This document shows, piece by piece, positions 1-10,791 of a stretch of DNA of 64,000 nt. The stretch spans positions 66,014,001 through 66,078,000 of the forward strand of contig JAQMRL010000006.1 in NCBI GenBank assembly GCA_035578175.1, written 5' to 3'. The notes beneath the pieces were generated by a model, which searched no databases, was not told the origin of the DNA, and saw only the letters and a list, made by a program, of their open reading frames with translations. The translations under genes were made by a program, and so were the position numbers. Each line of letters begins with the position of its first letter. The stretch's first letter is position 1. This DNA comes from Catonia carolina. Lineage: Eukaryota > Arthropoda > Insecta > Hemiptera > Achilidae.

Positions 1-656
1 TTAAAATTTGGGTTTCGGTACTGTTGCGGCTTATTACTAAAATTATTCTGATTTTTATGAACAAACTGACTTTTACTTTGTGGGTTATGTTTACTTGGTT
101 TAAACTGAAAGTCGTTGGTGAGCATGTTCAATGCTTCGGCCAGCGTACTTGGATTTTTAGTTCTCATTAATGATCCTAAAGGCTCATGTAATCCTCTTAA
201 TAATACTCTTAAAGCTAATTTGTTTACATATGCACATAATACTTTAGCGTTTGTTGGTTCTTTGTTAATAAAATAGGCTACCTGTAGATTTAAATGTTTT
301 TGAATCTTTTCATAAAATTTAAAAGGTGTTTCACCGGCTTCTTGTTTAAGTTCGGCCATTTCTAAATTTAAAGTAAAACAATCACGTTTATCTACATAGC
401 TAGATAATAAATTTTGTCTAACATCAGCCCAAGCATAGCTGTTTGAACTGGTCACTAATTCTAAAGCTGGTCCTTTTATTTTTGTTAAAATGGTTGAGAA
501 TAAATATTCATTTTGGAAATCCTCTGGGTTATTGGTTACAAAAAATTTAGCTACTAATTTATCACAAATTGATATGAACCTATTTAACATCGTAGGTTCA
601 CCTGTAAATTCGGGTATCATGTCTAAATACTCCCTTTTTAAAGTTGGGGTTGCCAT
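1..656 (-). CDS. gag: LTR retrotransposon Gag, 5' part, runs off the window
   Basis: Open reading frame read leftwards from an ATG at 656 with no stop through about 218 codons to the window edge. The product starts MATPTLKREYLDM, has the helical, charged composition of a Ty3/gypsy capsid precursor, and becomes rich in N, Q, K and S near the edge, as before a nucleocapsid. A plausible primer-binding site and LTR lie upstream at the spacing expected for a Gag start. Gag assembles cytoplasmic particles that package the element RNA. Protease and Pol would lie to the left, outside the window. No break is seen in the visible part. The 17.6/297-like placement rests on general look plus the primer type; the Gag sequence alone does not fix the clade. 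Confidence 0.72.
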   Translation of the reverse strand, partial: MATPTLKREYLDMIPEFTGEPTMLNRFISICDKLVAKFFVTNNPEDFQNEYLFSTILTKIKGPALELVTSSNSYAWADVRQNLLSSYVDKRDCFTLNLEMAELKQEAGETPFKFYEKIQKHLNLQVAYFINKEPTNAKVLCAYVNKLALRVLLRGLHEPLGSLMRTKNPSTLAEALNMLTNDFQFKPSKHNPQSKSQFVHKNQNNFSNKPQQYRNPNF

Positions 657-982
657 CTTTAAGTATTTTGATAAAAATGAATCTTAAAACTAGTACAAAA
701 ATTATTAACTACACTAATACAAAACAACAAATTACTCACTGTAATAAAATGATTAGATCTATGCTCATCATAGTATCGTTGCACTAAATACTTTAATTTT
801 ATTCACTTTCAAGATTTATATTAACTTATTTTCACTTAACTTTTTCACTTTATTCACTGAAACTTTTTATTCATTAAACTAATAAATTTCTTCTTACATA
901 CTAAAGTTGTTTGTAGCGTGGATATACTTCGTAAACGATTAAGATCGACGAAAATTATATGCATTAACTTTCTCGAAGCGAT
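657..982 (-). other. Retrotransposon leader between primer site and gag
   Basis: AT-rich stretch between the primer-binding site and the Gag ATG, without a reading frame of note. It would be the transcribed leader holding the packaging signal, by position only. Confidence 0.45.
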
Positions 983-1000
983 GTCCTACCGACTGCGCCA
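983..1000 (-). promoter_or_regulatory. tRNA-Ser type primer-binding site
   Basis: On the minus strand this reads TGGCGCAGTCGGTAGGAC. The first 11 bases match the complement of an insect tRNA-Ser 3' end including CCA, the primer type used by 17.6/297-class elements. It directly follows the proposed LTR end. Confidence 0.6.
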
Positions 1001-1220
1001 GTTAGGTCTCGAAAACAATCAAGACACTTTTTAAAAAAACAATTTTATTTAATTCCACATACATGGGAATCGAACTAAGACTTTTACATATACACTGTAA
1101 AGAAAACATACATGTTCATTGTATGCGGTTGAGTACAAGACTAAACTATTGTTCTATTAACGTTAAGAAAATTATAATAAAGAATTCTTAGAACTAAAGC
1201 CTAAACTATCAACTTACACT
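1001..1220 (-). repeat. Candidate 5' LTR (about 220 bp)
   Basis: On the minus strand the segment begins AGTGTAAGTT and ends CCTAAC just before the TGG of the primer site. An AGT start and AAC(T) end are typical of gypsy/17.6-type LTRs. A TATA-like AT run lies in its first half. The partner LTR would be outside the window, so the boundaries rest on these signals alone. The outer end abuts a mariner remnant. Confidence 0.45.
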
Positions 1221-1485
1221 AGTATCTTATTCTATAACTTACCTGTACCCTAAGGTGAAATCTTCATTAAAAAAGGACACGATTTGAGTCCGTGGAAGCT
1301 GTAAAAGAGAAAGCGGCACGTGTCCTGAATGAGCTGACAGAAGATGACTTCTATCAGCATGAATTTCGTATGGAGCGTTGTAGGGATAGAGGAGTGTATA
1401 TTGAAGATGACAATAAGTGGTCATGTATAAAATAAAAATAAAGTTTTTTACAACATCAGTCTCTTTTGTTAATAGCCACACCTCG
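1221..1485 (+). pseudogene. mariner transposase 3' end fragment with terminal inverted repeat
   Basis: Starts near the codons for LFPKVKSAL and runs through the transposase C-terminus (ESVEAVKEKAARVL, RDRGVY) into a 3' end reading AGCCACACCTCG followed by the TA target. It matches the other mariner copies at 4.2-6.1 kb. Only the last quarter of a DD34D transposase remains. It is 5'-truncated and sits against the LTR element, which probably inserted into or beside it. Confidence 0.75.
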
Positions 1486-1487
1486 TA

Positions 1488-1665
1488 TGATAGGAAAGAG
1501 CTTATAACTAATTCTACAGCGATTTACAAGAAGTTAAGTTTATATTCGAATTCATCACGCAAAATAGAATTGATAACGATTTATAAAAAAAATTGTGACA
1601 ATCGGTTGCGGGCCGTAATTCTATATAATAACCGAAATATTTCGGTTGAAAAAACTCATGACAAT
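1488..1665 (+). repeat. R1 dispersed-repeat fragment
   Basis: Starts right after the mariner target TA. The run around AGAGCTTATAACTAATTC, through the GTTACGGGCCGTGATTCT-like stretch, matches 52790-52920 and 8300-8430. This suggests the mariner landed in an R1 copy. Confidence 0.6.
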
Positions 1666-2439
1666 GAATATTCATGGCAGCACTGATACAATAAACAGTA
1701 ACACCTTAATGTCAACATCCAATGTCAACCCAAACAGTACCTACACAAAGTACACAGAGGAATAAAAAAATTATACAAAACTCTGTACATTGTATTCAAA
1801 GTAATAAAATAAACGTAATATTATAATACATAGCCTAACCTTCATCTCTTGAGCTGAGTTTCCGCTCATTTTCATGAATGAATAGTGTCAAATAGATCAC
1901 TAAATAAAGTGTCTTAAATCTACAAGTAAATTACAATTAATTACAATTAATTTAATAATTACTATAAATAATGAAAATGAATAAACTTACCTCGCACTTA
2001 AACTAAATACTACTTACAAAATGATACTAAACGTTAGACAATAATTCACTGTAGCGTTTACCTTCTCTAACGCACAGTTACGCACTACGAAATTTGCTTA
2101 CTGAATCATAGACATATCGAGATTGACTCCTTCAAATAAACAGCTGCGCTTATATGGGTGAGCTATGCCGATTTCAAGAAGAACAAAGATTTTCAATATA
2201 ATAATAAAAATACAAAATCCTTCCGACGGCATCTGGAAAAATCTTAACAAACTGTAAACAAAGGATTGAATAAAAGGTGTTACAAATAGGCCAATTATCT
2301 AAATAGATACCCGACTTTCAAACAATAGCCGTACAACAGTGGGAGGCCTTAATGTACTACACATAACAATTTATACTACATAATATTTCTAACTATTTCT
2401 TGAAAACACTATTTTATCACTCTTATTATTTACAGTAAC
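1666..2439. other. Non-coding, contains an R2 fragment (minus) at about 1735-1860
   Basis: No credible gene. About 1735-1860 read in reverse matches 51650-51790 (the CTCAGCTCAGGAGATAAAGG stretch, then the region around TATTACTTTGAATACAATG). The rest is AT-rich with no recognised feature. Confidence 0.45.
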
Positions 2440-2700
2440 ATTCTTAATTCACGGTCGTCGAAAATTCTCGAACATACATTCCCTTTAGATATTGTCTATA
2501 CATATGAAACTTAAATGTCCTAGTACCTTGATGGCACATCTAATTTGCTTTCCGATATACCGAGATTTCAACATAAGGAAGGTTATATCCAGTCATAAGC
2601 CGGTAAAACAAGGTTTTATTGTAGTTTTGTAACAAAATAGAAGAAATTTTAAAACAAAATAACAGTGGTGGGACAGTGAGAAGTGGTACGAATGGGAAAT
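2440..2700 (-). repeat. pogo/Tigger-type MITE end with shared flank
   Basis: Read in reverse it starts near AATAAAACCTTGTTTTACCGG and matches 31066-31175, including the ATTAGATGTGCC stretch. The adjacent GGTGGGACAGTG flank is also shared with 31000-31015 in inverse. The RTAAAACCTYGTTATAYCGG-like terminus is characteristic of Tigger/pogo-derived elements. Confidence 0.5.
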
Positions 2701-2849
2701 ACTTATTGTCGGGCTATCGGCGGTTTTGTCCTTTATAAAATTAGTAGGCTATTTAAAATTGGTACCGTTTCTTTGCTAATGTACAGCCATTAAGTGTAAA
2801 GGTACATGATTTTTATTACCTGTTAATTATAAATTGGGTTGACAAAATC

Positions 2850-3130
2850 AGTTGTTTGTTTTTTTATTTATTTTTTATTCCTAATTTGTGTACGTTGAAA
2901 TCTGTTCAATTCAGAACAATAAGCAACCCCATGACCCAATGAGATGAGGATGTGTATAACGTGTAAATGAGTTGTAGTCTTGTACACACCCCGCCCGACC
3001 AATCCTGAGAGAGTATGGTTAATTTGAACCCCAACCATCAAAGTACACCGTAACCACTGTCTAGTATTCAAATCCGTATAAAAATAACTACCTTTACTAG
3101 GATTTGAACCAGGAACTTTCGTATTTGTTT
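2850..3130 (-). mobile_element. SINE-like element, truncated tRNA head
   Basis: On the minus strand a B-box-like GGTTCAAATCC is followed by about 230 bp of non-coding body (including ACTCATTTACACGTTATAC and CATCCTCATCTCATTGG) and an A/T-rich tail at 2850-2880. Pol III B box, unrelated body and A-rich tail in that order fit a SINE. The A-box half is missing or unrecognisable. A 67-codon frame here is a chance frame. Confidence 0.5.
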
Positions 3131-3460
3131 GTATTGAACCTTCGTATTTGTGTTTGTTTTAAACAAGAAAAAATGCTGTTTGTTTTATTTTGCAACAGTT
3201 AACTTATTTAATTTTTTACTTCAGAGTACCGTACTTTTATTGGTAAAATTCGATATTGCTAGTAAAGATTAAGTTGTAGGCCTAGTTCAAGCTTTTTATA
3301 AAAAATTTGTTACGAATAGACAGTCAAAAATTTATTGTAGATACTTTATGATCGAATAATACAATAAAATAAATTATGCATTGCGTTCTAACTTTTTTAT
3401 TGCACACACAATTTTCCCAGAATTCCAACTTGAATACATGTGTGTTCTAGACATCAATCG
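3131..3460. other. No feature recognised
   Basis: AT-rich DNA without a coding signal or an obvious repeat copy. Confidence 0.4.
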
Positions 3461-3464
3461 AAAA

Positions 3465-3665
3465 ATGGTTTATGTCATTCGTTTTTTCTTGCAATTGCAC
3501 ATTGAAATGACGTATCACACGAACACCAACGCATTTAAAAATAAAAAGTTGACACCTATATAGTGGATTCAAGATGGCGGAAAAAAATCAAAACCACCAA
3601 AAGGTTGGATTTTTAAAACGACACAGATGCGCATAAGCATCTTTCGCCATATACCTCTTAGTTAC
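3465..3665 (-). repeat. R3 dispersed-repeat copy
   Basis: Inverse of 47400-47610: both hold the run around TCCAAGATGGCGGAAAAAA and the AAACGACACAGAT stretch with scattered differences. No coding capacity. Too few copies are visible to define its ends. Confidence 0.5.
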
Positions 3666-4223
3666 GCCATACAGAGTCGTTTCCGTTTTTAGAAATCACT
3701 CCGTATTTTGTAGAAGGCCTACTTATAACAATAGTTTTTATTTTGAATTAATCGTCTACGTCCAAGTAATTCAACGCTTAGTATATTTGTGATGGTATTA
3801 AAAGTCTACGTAGGAAAAAAAGATTTATATGTCAAAAAATAAAATATTCAATAATTTTTAGCAGTAAGTTTTAACAAATTACAAATCGTAGGAGATTTAT
3901 AAATTTTGTTGTAAATTTCAGTTTCAATAATACGTTCCATTAAATATACTTCGCAACTCAATCGTCGTAAACATAAAAACAAAAATTCAGTTAAATGAAT
4001 TTATATACCTACAGTATATTAAATACGTCATATTTTAACTTGCGAAGTAAATAAACAATGTTTCCAATAAAATAGAAGTTTATTGGTATTTTAAACATTT
4101 TCTAAGTACAGTTAGATAGAAAGACAAAAAATTTCATTGAACAATTTATACATCGTACTCCAAATAACAAAAAAAATTTATAGACATGATGTATAAAATA
4201 CAATTTGATAGATACGTACAGTA
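3666..4223. other. No feature recognised
   Basis: AT-rich, no gene or clear repeat partner seen. Confidence 0.4.
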
Positions 4224-4966
4224 CAAGGTGTGGCTATTTACTAACGAGACTGACGTAAAACATTTTATTTTTATTTTATACATAATCACTTATTGTTACC
4301 TTCAATATACACTCCTTCTCTATCCTTACAACGCTCCATACGCATTTTCCATTGTTGGAAATAGTGCTGGAAGTCATCTTTGGTCAGCTCCTGCAGGACA
4401 CGTGCCGCTCTCTTTTACAGCTTCCACAGACAAAATCTTATCCCTGTTAGTGCAGATTTCACCTTAGGGAACAGGTAGAAGTCACATGGTGCAAGACCTG
4501 GTGAATAAAGTGGTGTTCTAAAACTGAGATGTTGTACTTGGCTAGGAACCTCTTGACAGATAAGGCGGAATGAGCTGGCTCATTGCCTTGGTGGAGAACG
4601 CATGATTTGTCCTTTCACATTTTGGGGCATTTTCCTTACTCTTTGACGTAGTTTAGAAAGTACCTCAAGGTAGTAATATTGATTAATTATTTGACCTTCA
4701 GGAACCAAGTGTAGGTACACAATCCTATGGATATCAAAACAAACAATCATCATTGGTTTAAATTTTGACTTGCTCATTCAACTTTTTTTTGGCTCTCGGT
4801 GAAGTTTGGCTCTTCCAGTGCATGGGTTGACACTTCGTTTCCGGATCATAAGTACGAAACTATGTTTCATCACATGTTATTATCGTTTTCAAAATTTTGG
4901 GTCATTTTCAATCGCGTAAAAGTGCCAGTACAAACATTTTTGCAAGCTTCATTTCAAACATTTTTA
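4224..4966 (-). pseudogene. mariner (DD34D) transposase, C-terminal two thirds
   Basis: Minus-strand mariner piece. Its 3' terminus is at 4224 (CAAGGTGTGGCTATT, next to a TA). Reading leftwards one meets the codons for MHWKSQTSPRAKK and MSKSKFKPMMIVCFDIH, then EGQIINQYYY, the region with the second catalytic aspartate, and the C-terminus. Several frameshifts break it. The transposase would cut and paste the element at TA sites in the nucleus. The 5' third is missing, and the break point meets the end of another mariner fragment facing the other way. Confidence 0.75.
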
Positions 4967-5151
4967 ACGGCATCTGTCCTGAAGTAGCTGACAGAAGATG
5001 ACTTCCAGCACTGTTTCCAACCATGGAAAATTTGCAAGGAGCGTTGTCGGAATAGAGAATGAGTGCATATTGAAGGTGACAATAAGTGATTATATATAAA
5101 ATAAAAATATTTTGTTTTACATCAGTCTCGTTATTTAATAGCCACACCTCG
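4967..5151 (+). pseudogene. mariner 3' end fragment, inverted relative to its neighbour
   Basis: Contains the C-terminal stretch (a stop-broken CPEVADRR-like run, then FQHCFQPWKICKER) and the 3' terminus GCCACACCTCG before a TA at 5152-5153. With the minus-strand piece at 4224 it forms a 928-bp unit with two 3' ends facing outwards and no 5' end. Confidence 0.7.
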
Positions 5152-5153
5152 TA

Positions 5154-5415
5154 TAATAAATTCTACAGCGGATTTCGGGAAAAAATAAGTTCATATTCGG
5201 ATTCAGCATACAAAAAAGTATTGATAAAGATTTTTAAAGAATTGTGCAAACGGCGTTGAGGCATAATTTTATCTAATTACCAAAGCATATATAAATATAA
5301 TTTTTTAATGTATAATTGCATGACGTCTTTTATTTTAATCTTAAAAGCTATATAAATAGGATAACTAAACTGATTAATGACAGTTACATTTGAGCTAAAG
5401 ATCGGTGAAAGATAC
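5154..5415 (+). repeat. R1 dispersed-repeat fragment
   Basis: Matches 8300-8620 and 52800-53080: ATTCTACAGCG start, ATTGATAAAGATTTTTA, CATGACGTCTTTTATTTT, and TACATTTGAGCTAAAGAT. Confidence 0.65.
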
Positions 5416-5535
5416 AATTTACGTGCCGCTTTCGCTTTTACAGCTTCCACAGGCTCAAATCTTGTCCCTTTTAATGCAGATTTCACCGTATAGAACAAGT
5501 ACAGTAGATAAAACGTGGTATTATTTTACTTTTGA
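5416..5535 (-). pseudogene. mariner transposase fragment
   Basis: Reverse-strand codons for VKSALKGTRFEPVEAVKAKAARK match the C-terminal region of the neighbouring mariner copies. It begins inside R1 and ends before the next, plus-strand copy, so it is an internal scrap without termini. Confidence 0.65.
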
Positions 5536-5539
5536 TTAG

Positions 5540-6148
5540 GAAATGAAGCGCCAATCCATGCACTGGAAGAGCCGAACTTCACTGAGAGCCAAAAAATGTC
5601 GAATGAGCAAGTCAAAATTTAAAGGAATGATGATTGTTTTTTTTGATGTTCATAAGATTGTGTACATTCACTGGGTTTCTGAAGGTCAAACAAAAAATGT
5701 TGTACTTCCTAAACTACGTCAAACAGTAAGGAAAAAACGCCCCGAATTTGGAAGGACAAATCATGGGTTCTCCAACATGACAATGCGCGAGCTCATTCCG
5801 TGTTATCTGTCAAGAGATTCCTAGCCAAGTACAGCATCTCATGGTTAGATCATTCACCTTATTCCCCAGATCTTGCACCATGTGACTTCTATCTGTTCCC
5901 TAAGGTGAAATCTGCATTACCAGGGGCAAGATTTGAGTCTGTGGAAGCTGTAAAAAAGAAAGCGGCACGTGTCCTGAAGGAGCTGAAAAAAGATGACTTC
6001 CAGACTGTTTCCAACAATGGGAAATTCGCATGGAGCGTTGTAGGGATAGAGAAGGAGTGTATATTGAAGGTAACAATAAGTGATTATGTATAAAATAAAA
6101 ATAAAATGTTGTACAACGTCAGTCTCGTTAGTTAATAGCCACACCTCG
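5540..6148 (+). pseudogene. mariner (DD34D) transposase, C-terminal two thirds
   Basis: Two overlapping frames cover the second half of a mariner transposase. Residues in order: KRQSMHWKSRTS, MSKSKFKGMMIVFFDVH (second catalytic Asp region), RFLAKYSISWLDHSPYSPDLAPCDFYLF (the SPDLAPCDF motif carries the third Asp), ESVEAVKKKAARVL, and the C-terminus. A frameshift near 5800-5830 separates the parts, so it is dead. The 3' end is AGCCACACCTCG at 6137-6148, followed by the TA target. The 5' third and 5' terminal repeat are missing, as in the other copies here. Confidence 0.8.
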
Positions 6149-6286
6149 TATATAGGATCAGGGCCCGTTACAGATTGTTTGAAATTTTTTAAATCGATAT
6201 TTTTCGTGTGCTCAATTCAAATATGAAATTACTTTTGCCCGCAAATCACCAGGAAATTAGTCATAAGTTTTTTTTTCTCTTTAATT
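6149..6286 (+). repeat. R1 fragment left of the Jockey insertion
   Basis: The stretch GCAAATCACCAGGAAATTAG, then TCATAAG, matches 52075-52105. R1 resumes at about 7640 after the LINE, with the TATCATCTACTGATATAA run that is contiguous at 52118. Confidence 0.65.
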
Positions 6287-7620
6287 CCTTATTTACAACT
6301 GTAAAATGTTACAACAAGCAAATGTGATGATTATCGTAATAATGTAAATGACATGATAGGCATGAGAGGGATAGGGCCCCCATTGGTGCCTCTCCAAGAA
6401 TGAAATTTGTATATCAAATTAGCAGGTCTCTACTCCAGCGTCTTTTATGGCGTCTAGGGGGATTATCAGGTAAATGAACGGAGGAAAGTGAACGCACCAG
6501 ATGGTTCTCGTGTTCGTGTGACTTTTCGTGAAAGCGTTTGTATAGGTATTCAATGGAATTTTGTACAAGTGGTGTTTTCAAATCTGTATGTAAGGTTTTG
6601 TTGCTAATGTTAAGAGGTGTATTTGCTATAAGGCGTAATGTTTTTGACTGGAATGCTTGAATTTGTTGCAAGTTAGAGGGTTTGGTTGAATCGTAAATTT
6701 GGGATCCGTAGGTCCACATAGGTTTCAAAAGAGAACAATATATGCGTAATTTGTGTGCCATTGGTAATTTTGATCGTTTGTGAAGTAGGGAATATAGAAG
6801 TTTAAGTCGGGAATTCAGTAATAAACGTTTCCGTTTGATATGTGTGCTCCAAGTTAGTCGTTTATCAAAAGTCAGACCGAGATACTTGACCGTATCTGTT
6901 TCTGTGAGAGGTTCATTGTCTATGTATACTGGTGGGCAATCACCATGACGGAGTGTGAAAGTTACGTGAAGGGATTTTGTCGTATTAAGTTTTATTTTCC
7001 ATGTTTTACACCATTCGTGTATAAGATTGAGATGATGTTGGAGTGTTAGTGAAGCGTGTATAGAGTTTTGGTCTCGGGCTAATATCGCTGTGTCGTCAGC
7101 GTAGGTAGCAGTGAGGGTCTGGGGTAGGGTCGGTAGGTTTGAAGTGAATAGAGAAGAACAGAATAGAGAAGTGGGGCTAAAATGGAGCCCTGAGGCACGC
7201 CGGCTAAGACAAGAAAGAAATTTGAGTAGGACGATTCTAAACGAATTCTAAAGAATCTGTCAGGCAGGAAGGAATTTATGATAAGGTAGTAGGTAAATGG
7301 TAGTATTTATTTCAGTTTGTGTAAAAGACCTGTATGCCAAACTCTGTCAAAAGCTTGAGCGACATCCAGGAAACCTGCGGACACATACATCTTTTGTTCC
7401 ATAGACGAAGCTATGTAATCAGTCACCCTTTGCAGTTGTTATGTAGTGGAGTGTTGAGTGCAGAACCGAATTGATGTGGAGGAATCGATGTGGAGGTATC
7501 ATGAACCAGTGGAAGAATACGCTTGTAAAGGAGTTTTTCGAAAATGTTTGAAGGTACTGAGAGGAGGCTTATTGGTCGGTAGGAGAAAGGTAAATGAAAA
7601 GGTTTGTTCGATTTTTGCAT
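6287..7620 (-). pseudogene. Jockey-clade LINE, 5'-truncated reverse transcriptase
   Basis: Minus-strand RT pieces in order: SYRPISLLSVPSNIFEKLLYKRILP (RT fingers) at about 7560; a GVPQGS-like block near 7190; YADDTAI, the catalytic aspartates, near 7095; SLHVTFTLRHGDCPPVYIDN near 6930; KLRIYCSLLKPMWTYGSQIYDSTKPSNLQQIQAFQSKTLRLI, the Jockey C-terminal block, at 6600-6760. Frameshifts and stops interrupt it and a stretch before the YADD box is lost. The 3' end carries an A-tail (poly-T on the plus strand, 6279-6287). No endonuclease or ORF1 is left. It lies inside the R1 repeat. Confidence 0.8.
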
Positions 7621-7634
7621 CATTACTATAACAA

Positions 7635-8722
7635 CACTGATATAACACTGTTATCATCTACTGATATAACAACACCTCGAATAAATTTCAAATTTCCATT
7701 TTATATCCTTTCATTTACCATATCACAATCAATCATAAATTTCGTTACATTTACAAGTTTCACTAATAATTATTCATTAATAAATATTTCCGTTAATGAT
7801 TAACATAATTTCAAACTTACCATAAGAAAAATAGTGGTTTAAAACCGTGCCAAATAGTGGTTTGTACACTAAAATGGACGTTGATTAGTTAGTAAATGGT
7901 GGGTAGGTTATTTCTTATTATGCGCAGTTATGACAACTGATATCCTTCTCATAATTTGGTATTGGTCGCTACATACAGTTTTAAAGGCTAACTTTTATAT
8001 AAATATCAATCCTAAAAGCTATTTGTTGTTATTTGCAGTTTAAAATGAAAATTTAACGGTTAATATACGCATTTAAATATTTAACACAGCTTGCAATAAC
8101 ACGCAATATTTTAACAAGTTCTATGTTAGTTGGTTAGCATTTTCGTAAACGTACTCCTACAAATATGTAAATATTCATTTTTAATAAATAGTTAAAATAA
8201 TAAAATTTTATAATTTTACTGCGCTTTTAAAGAGAAAATTCAAATAAAACAACAAAGTTGACAATTGTGAGTAAGTAATGTTACGTCGGTAAATGATAGA
8301 AACGAGTTTGTAACTAATACTGGAGAGATTTACGAGAAATTAAGTTCATGGTCGGATTCAGCACGCAAAATAGTATTGATAAAGATTTTAAAAAAAATTG
8401 TTACAAACGGTTACGGGCCGTGATTCTGTATAATTACCGAAACATATTTGTATAGATACACAGGTGTGCTAGTATTGTTCTAATGCATAATTCCATGACA
8501 TTTGTTATTTTAATCTTACAAATTATAGGCTTCCTAATAATAATATATGGAAACTAAACTGATATACAGCAGTTACATTTGAGCTAAAGATTGGTCGCAG
8601 AGACAATTTATGTATAAGGCTTTACACATCTAAAGCTTCTGATCTCGTCTCCTGGCTTACGTTATATTACAACGGAATCATTCAGGAACAAAACGCAGGT
8701 TAGCTTTACCAAGGTCTACCTA
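7635..8722 (+). repeat. R1 dispersed repeat, main part
   Basis: Runs parallel to 52118-53195 almost throughout: AAATAGTGGTTTAAAACC, AATGGTGGGTAGGTTATTTC, TTTGGTATTGGTCGCTACA, CAGCTTGCAATAAC, and GGGCCGTGATTCT. No coding frame. It continues at 9922 after the foldback element. Confidence 0.75.
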
Positions 8723-9919
8723 CTATCGGTTTTATAATCATAGACACCCGAGTTTGAACCCATGCGTCTCCAAAAGTATGAGTCGGATTTCAATATACTT
8801 TACATCAATATTAAACTTATTTTATTTTACGTTGACCTATAATAGTCCTATATTTTTAATGTTGTTTAAAAATTGTCATATTGAGGTAAGAAGACAAAAA
8901 GACCCGGTTTTCTTGATACCGCAACAAATTTCATGCGTTTATAAGCGTGTAACTCGATACATATTTGACTGAAAGGTTTGAAATTTTAACACAACATAAA
9001 CAATCATATTCTTACAGCGTGTACAAAATTTTTAACTCGTGCGTTATATAAATTTTGATTTATTAACAATGTTTTGAATCCTCGTTACCTCTGTAACCGC
9101 TCGATCGTTTGGCACGTGCAAACTGTCGTTTTATTCAGCGTAAAAAACTTAGTACAGATATTTTAATAATATGAATTGATAATAATACGACTGGTCAATA
9201 TTGTGGTGGAATTTTTAGAATTTTGAACAATAGGTGGGTAATGCTACCCATGATGGGTGGGTGTTACTATCCATGTTGCTAGTTTGTGTACGTGACATCC
9301 CGTCGGACTGTATACCTGAATTGACAGACTGCATTGTCAATTCAGGTAGACAGTCAGATTCAAGCAAAATGCATAGTAGCGTCCACCAACCCCCCCCCCC
9401 CACCGGAATTACCCATCTATTTTTCAAAATTCTAAAAATTCTACCACAACATTGGCCAATCGACATTTCATATTATTTACATGTCTGTACTAAGTTTTTT
9501 ACGCTGAATAAAACGATAGTTTGCCCGTGCCGAACGATTGAGCGGTTACCGAGATGGCAAAGATTCAGAATATTGTTAATAAATCACAATTTATATAACG
9601 TATGAGTTCGAAATTTTGTACACGCTGTAAGAATATAATTGTCTATGTTGTGCTAAAATTTCAAACTTTTCAGTCAAATACTTATCGAGTTACACGCCTA
9701 TAAACGCATAAACGTTTTTGCGGTATCAAGAAAACCGGGTCGTTTTGTCTTCTAACCTCAATATGGCAATTTTTAGACAACATTAAAAATATAGGACTAT
9801 TAAGGGTCAACGTAGAATAAAATGACCCAAATTTTGATGTAAAGTATATTGAAATGCGACTCATAGTTTTGGAGACGCATGGATTCAAACTCGGGTGTCT
9901 ATGATTATGAAACTGATAG
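8723..9919. mobile_element. 1,197-bp foldback (palindromic) DNA element
   Basis: The left half (8723 to about 9325) is mirrored by the right half (about 9336 to 9919), with a centre near CTGAATTGACA/TGTCAATTCAG at 9319-9345. Ends read CTATCGGTTTTATAATCATAG and its near-complement, next to TA at 8721-8722 and 9920-9921. The empty site is seen in two other R1 copies (near 53188 and 45203), where TTTACCTAGTGGTTG is uninterrupted. TA duplication fits a Tc1/mariner-type transposase acting in trans. There is no transposase gene; frames within it are mirror images on both strands. The arms differ at many sites, and one carries a run of about 11 C. Confidence 0.85.
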
Positions 9920-9921
9920 TA

Positions 9922-10546
9922 GTGGTTGATTTGAGCGATTGAATATTTTACAACTGATTTCCAATAGCTTAATATCTTTTTCAATTTTGTAACTTTAGTG
10001 ATTGTTATTTTGCATGTATACCAATAAATAATGTAGCTACCGTTATGTTATTATTGATTTTTCAAATTCATAGAAATTAAAATACGACTAAGATATTTAT
10101 GTAGCATATTAGTTGTTCATTTATTTTTCTTCCTTCTAATTATTTTTATATTGCCGCTTGTGTTTTTCCTTTTAGCAATTTTTTTTTCATTAGTTTCAAA
10201 TATGTGATCGTTTATTCATGGTTTCAATTGCGTATGACATTCTTCTTAATATTTTACTCTTAGAAACTATGATGTTCAGTTATATCTGTATCTTTTTAAA
10301 AAAATATTTATTGAAATGGATCCTGCAGCTTGCAGTTATCTAATACAAATATATATATTTTAATTGTCACTAAATACATTTGTTGCTGTTTTCTTCTTGC
10401 TTTTGCATATTGTACTATACAATTACTTTTTTGTAAGTTCTGTGTATTTGCCGTCTCCTAGTGCTATTCTCCAATCATTTTGTAAAATTTTTAAAATAAC
10501 TGTAGAATATACCTGGAGAGTAACAAAGGGAAGCGGCCTACGGCCA
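9922..10546 (+). repeat. R1 dispersed repeat, continuation
   Basis: Matches 53195-53790: GGTTGATTTGAGCGA, TTTCAAATATGTGATC, AAATGGATCCTGCAGCTTG, TACCTGGAGAGTA, and AAGCGGCC. The match stops at about 10546, where the RTE element appears to begin. Confidence 0.7.
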
Positions 10547-10791
10547 AACTAAATAAACGTTGCAGAAAACACAAATTTTCCAGTGGCCAATAGTGGAAGT
10601 ATTTACCATTGTGAATGAATATGTCATAAAATTTATTTTTGAAGCTTATTCTAAAAAAACCCTCCAAAAAAGTAATCGGAAACATGAGATGATTACCACA
10701 TTAAAGTTAAAATCTGATTTAATGAAATTAAATTCATTTAAATTCAATTACCTGCGCAGCGCTCGTAACGCGGCCAGGGGATTTCTTAACT

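Noticed and set aside
1060..1140. tRNA-like B box (GAATCGAAC) in the LTR region
   Set aside because: No matching A box at the right distance on the same strand and no cloverleaf arms.
9215..9605. Frames on both strands (83 and 123 codons)
   Set aside because: Mirror images caused by the palindromic foldback element.
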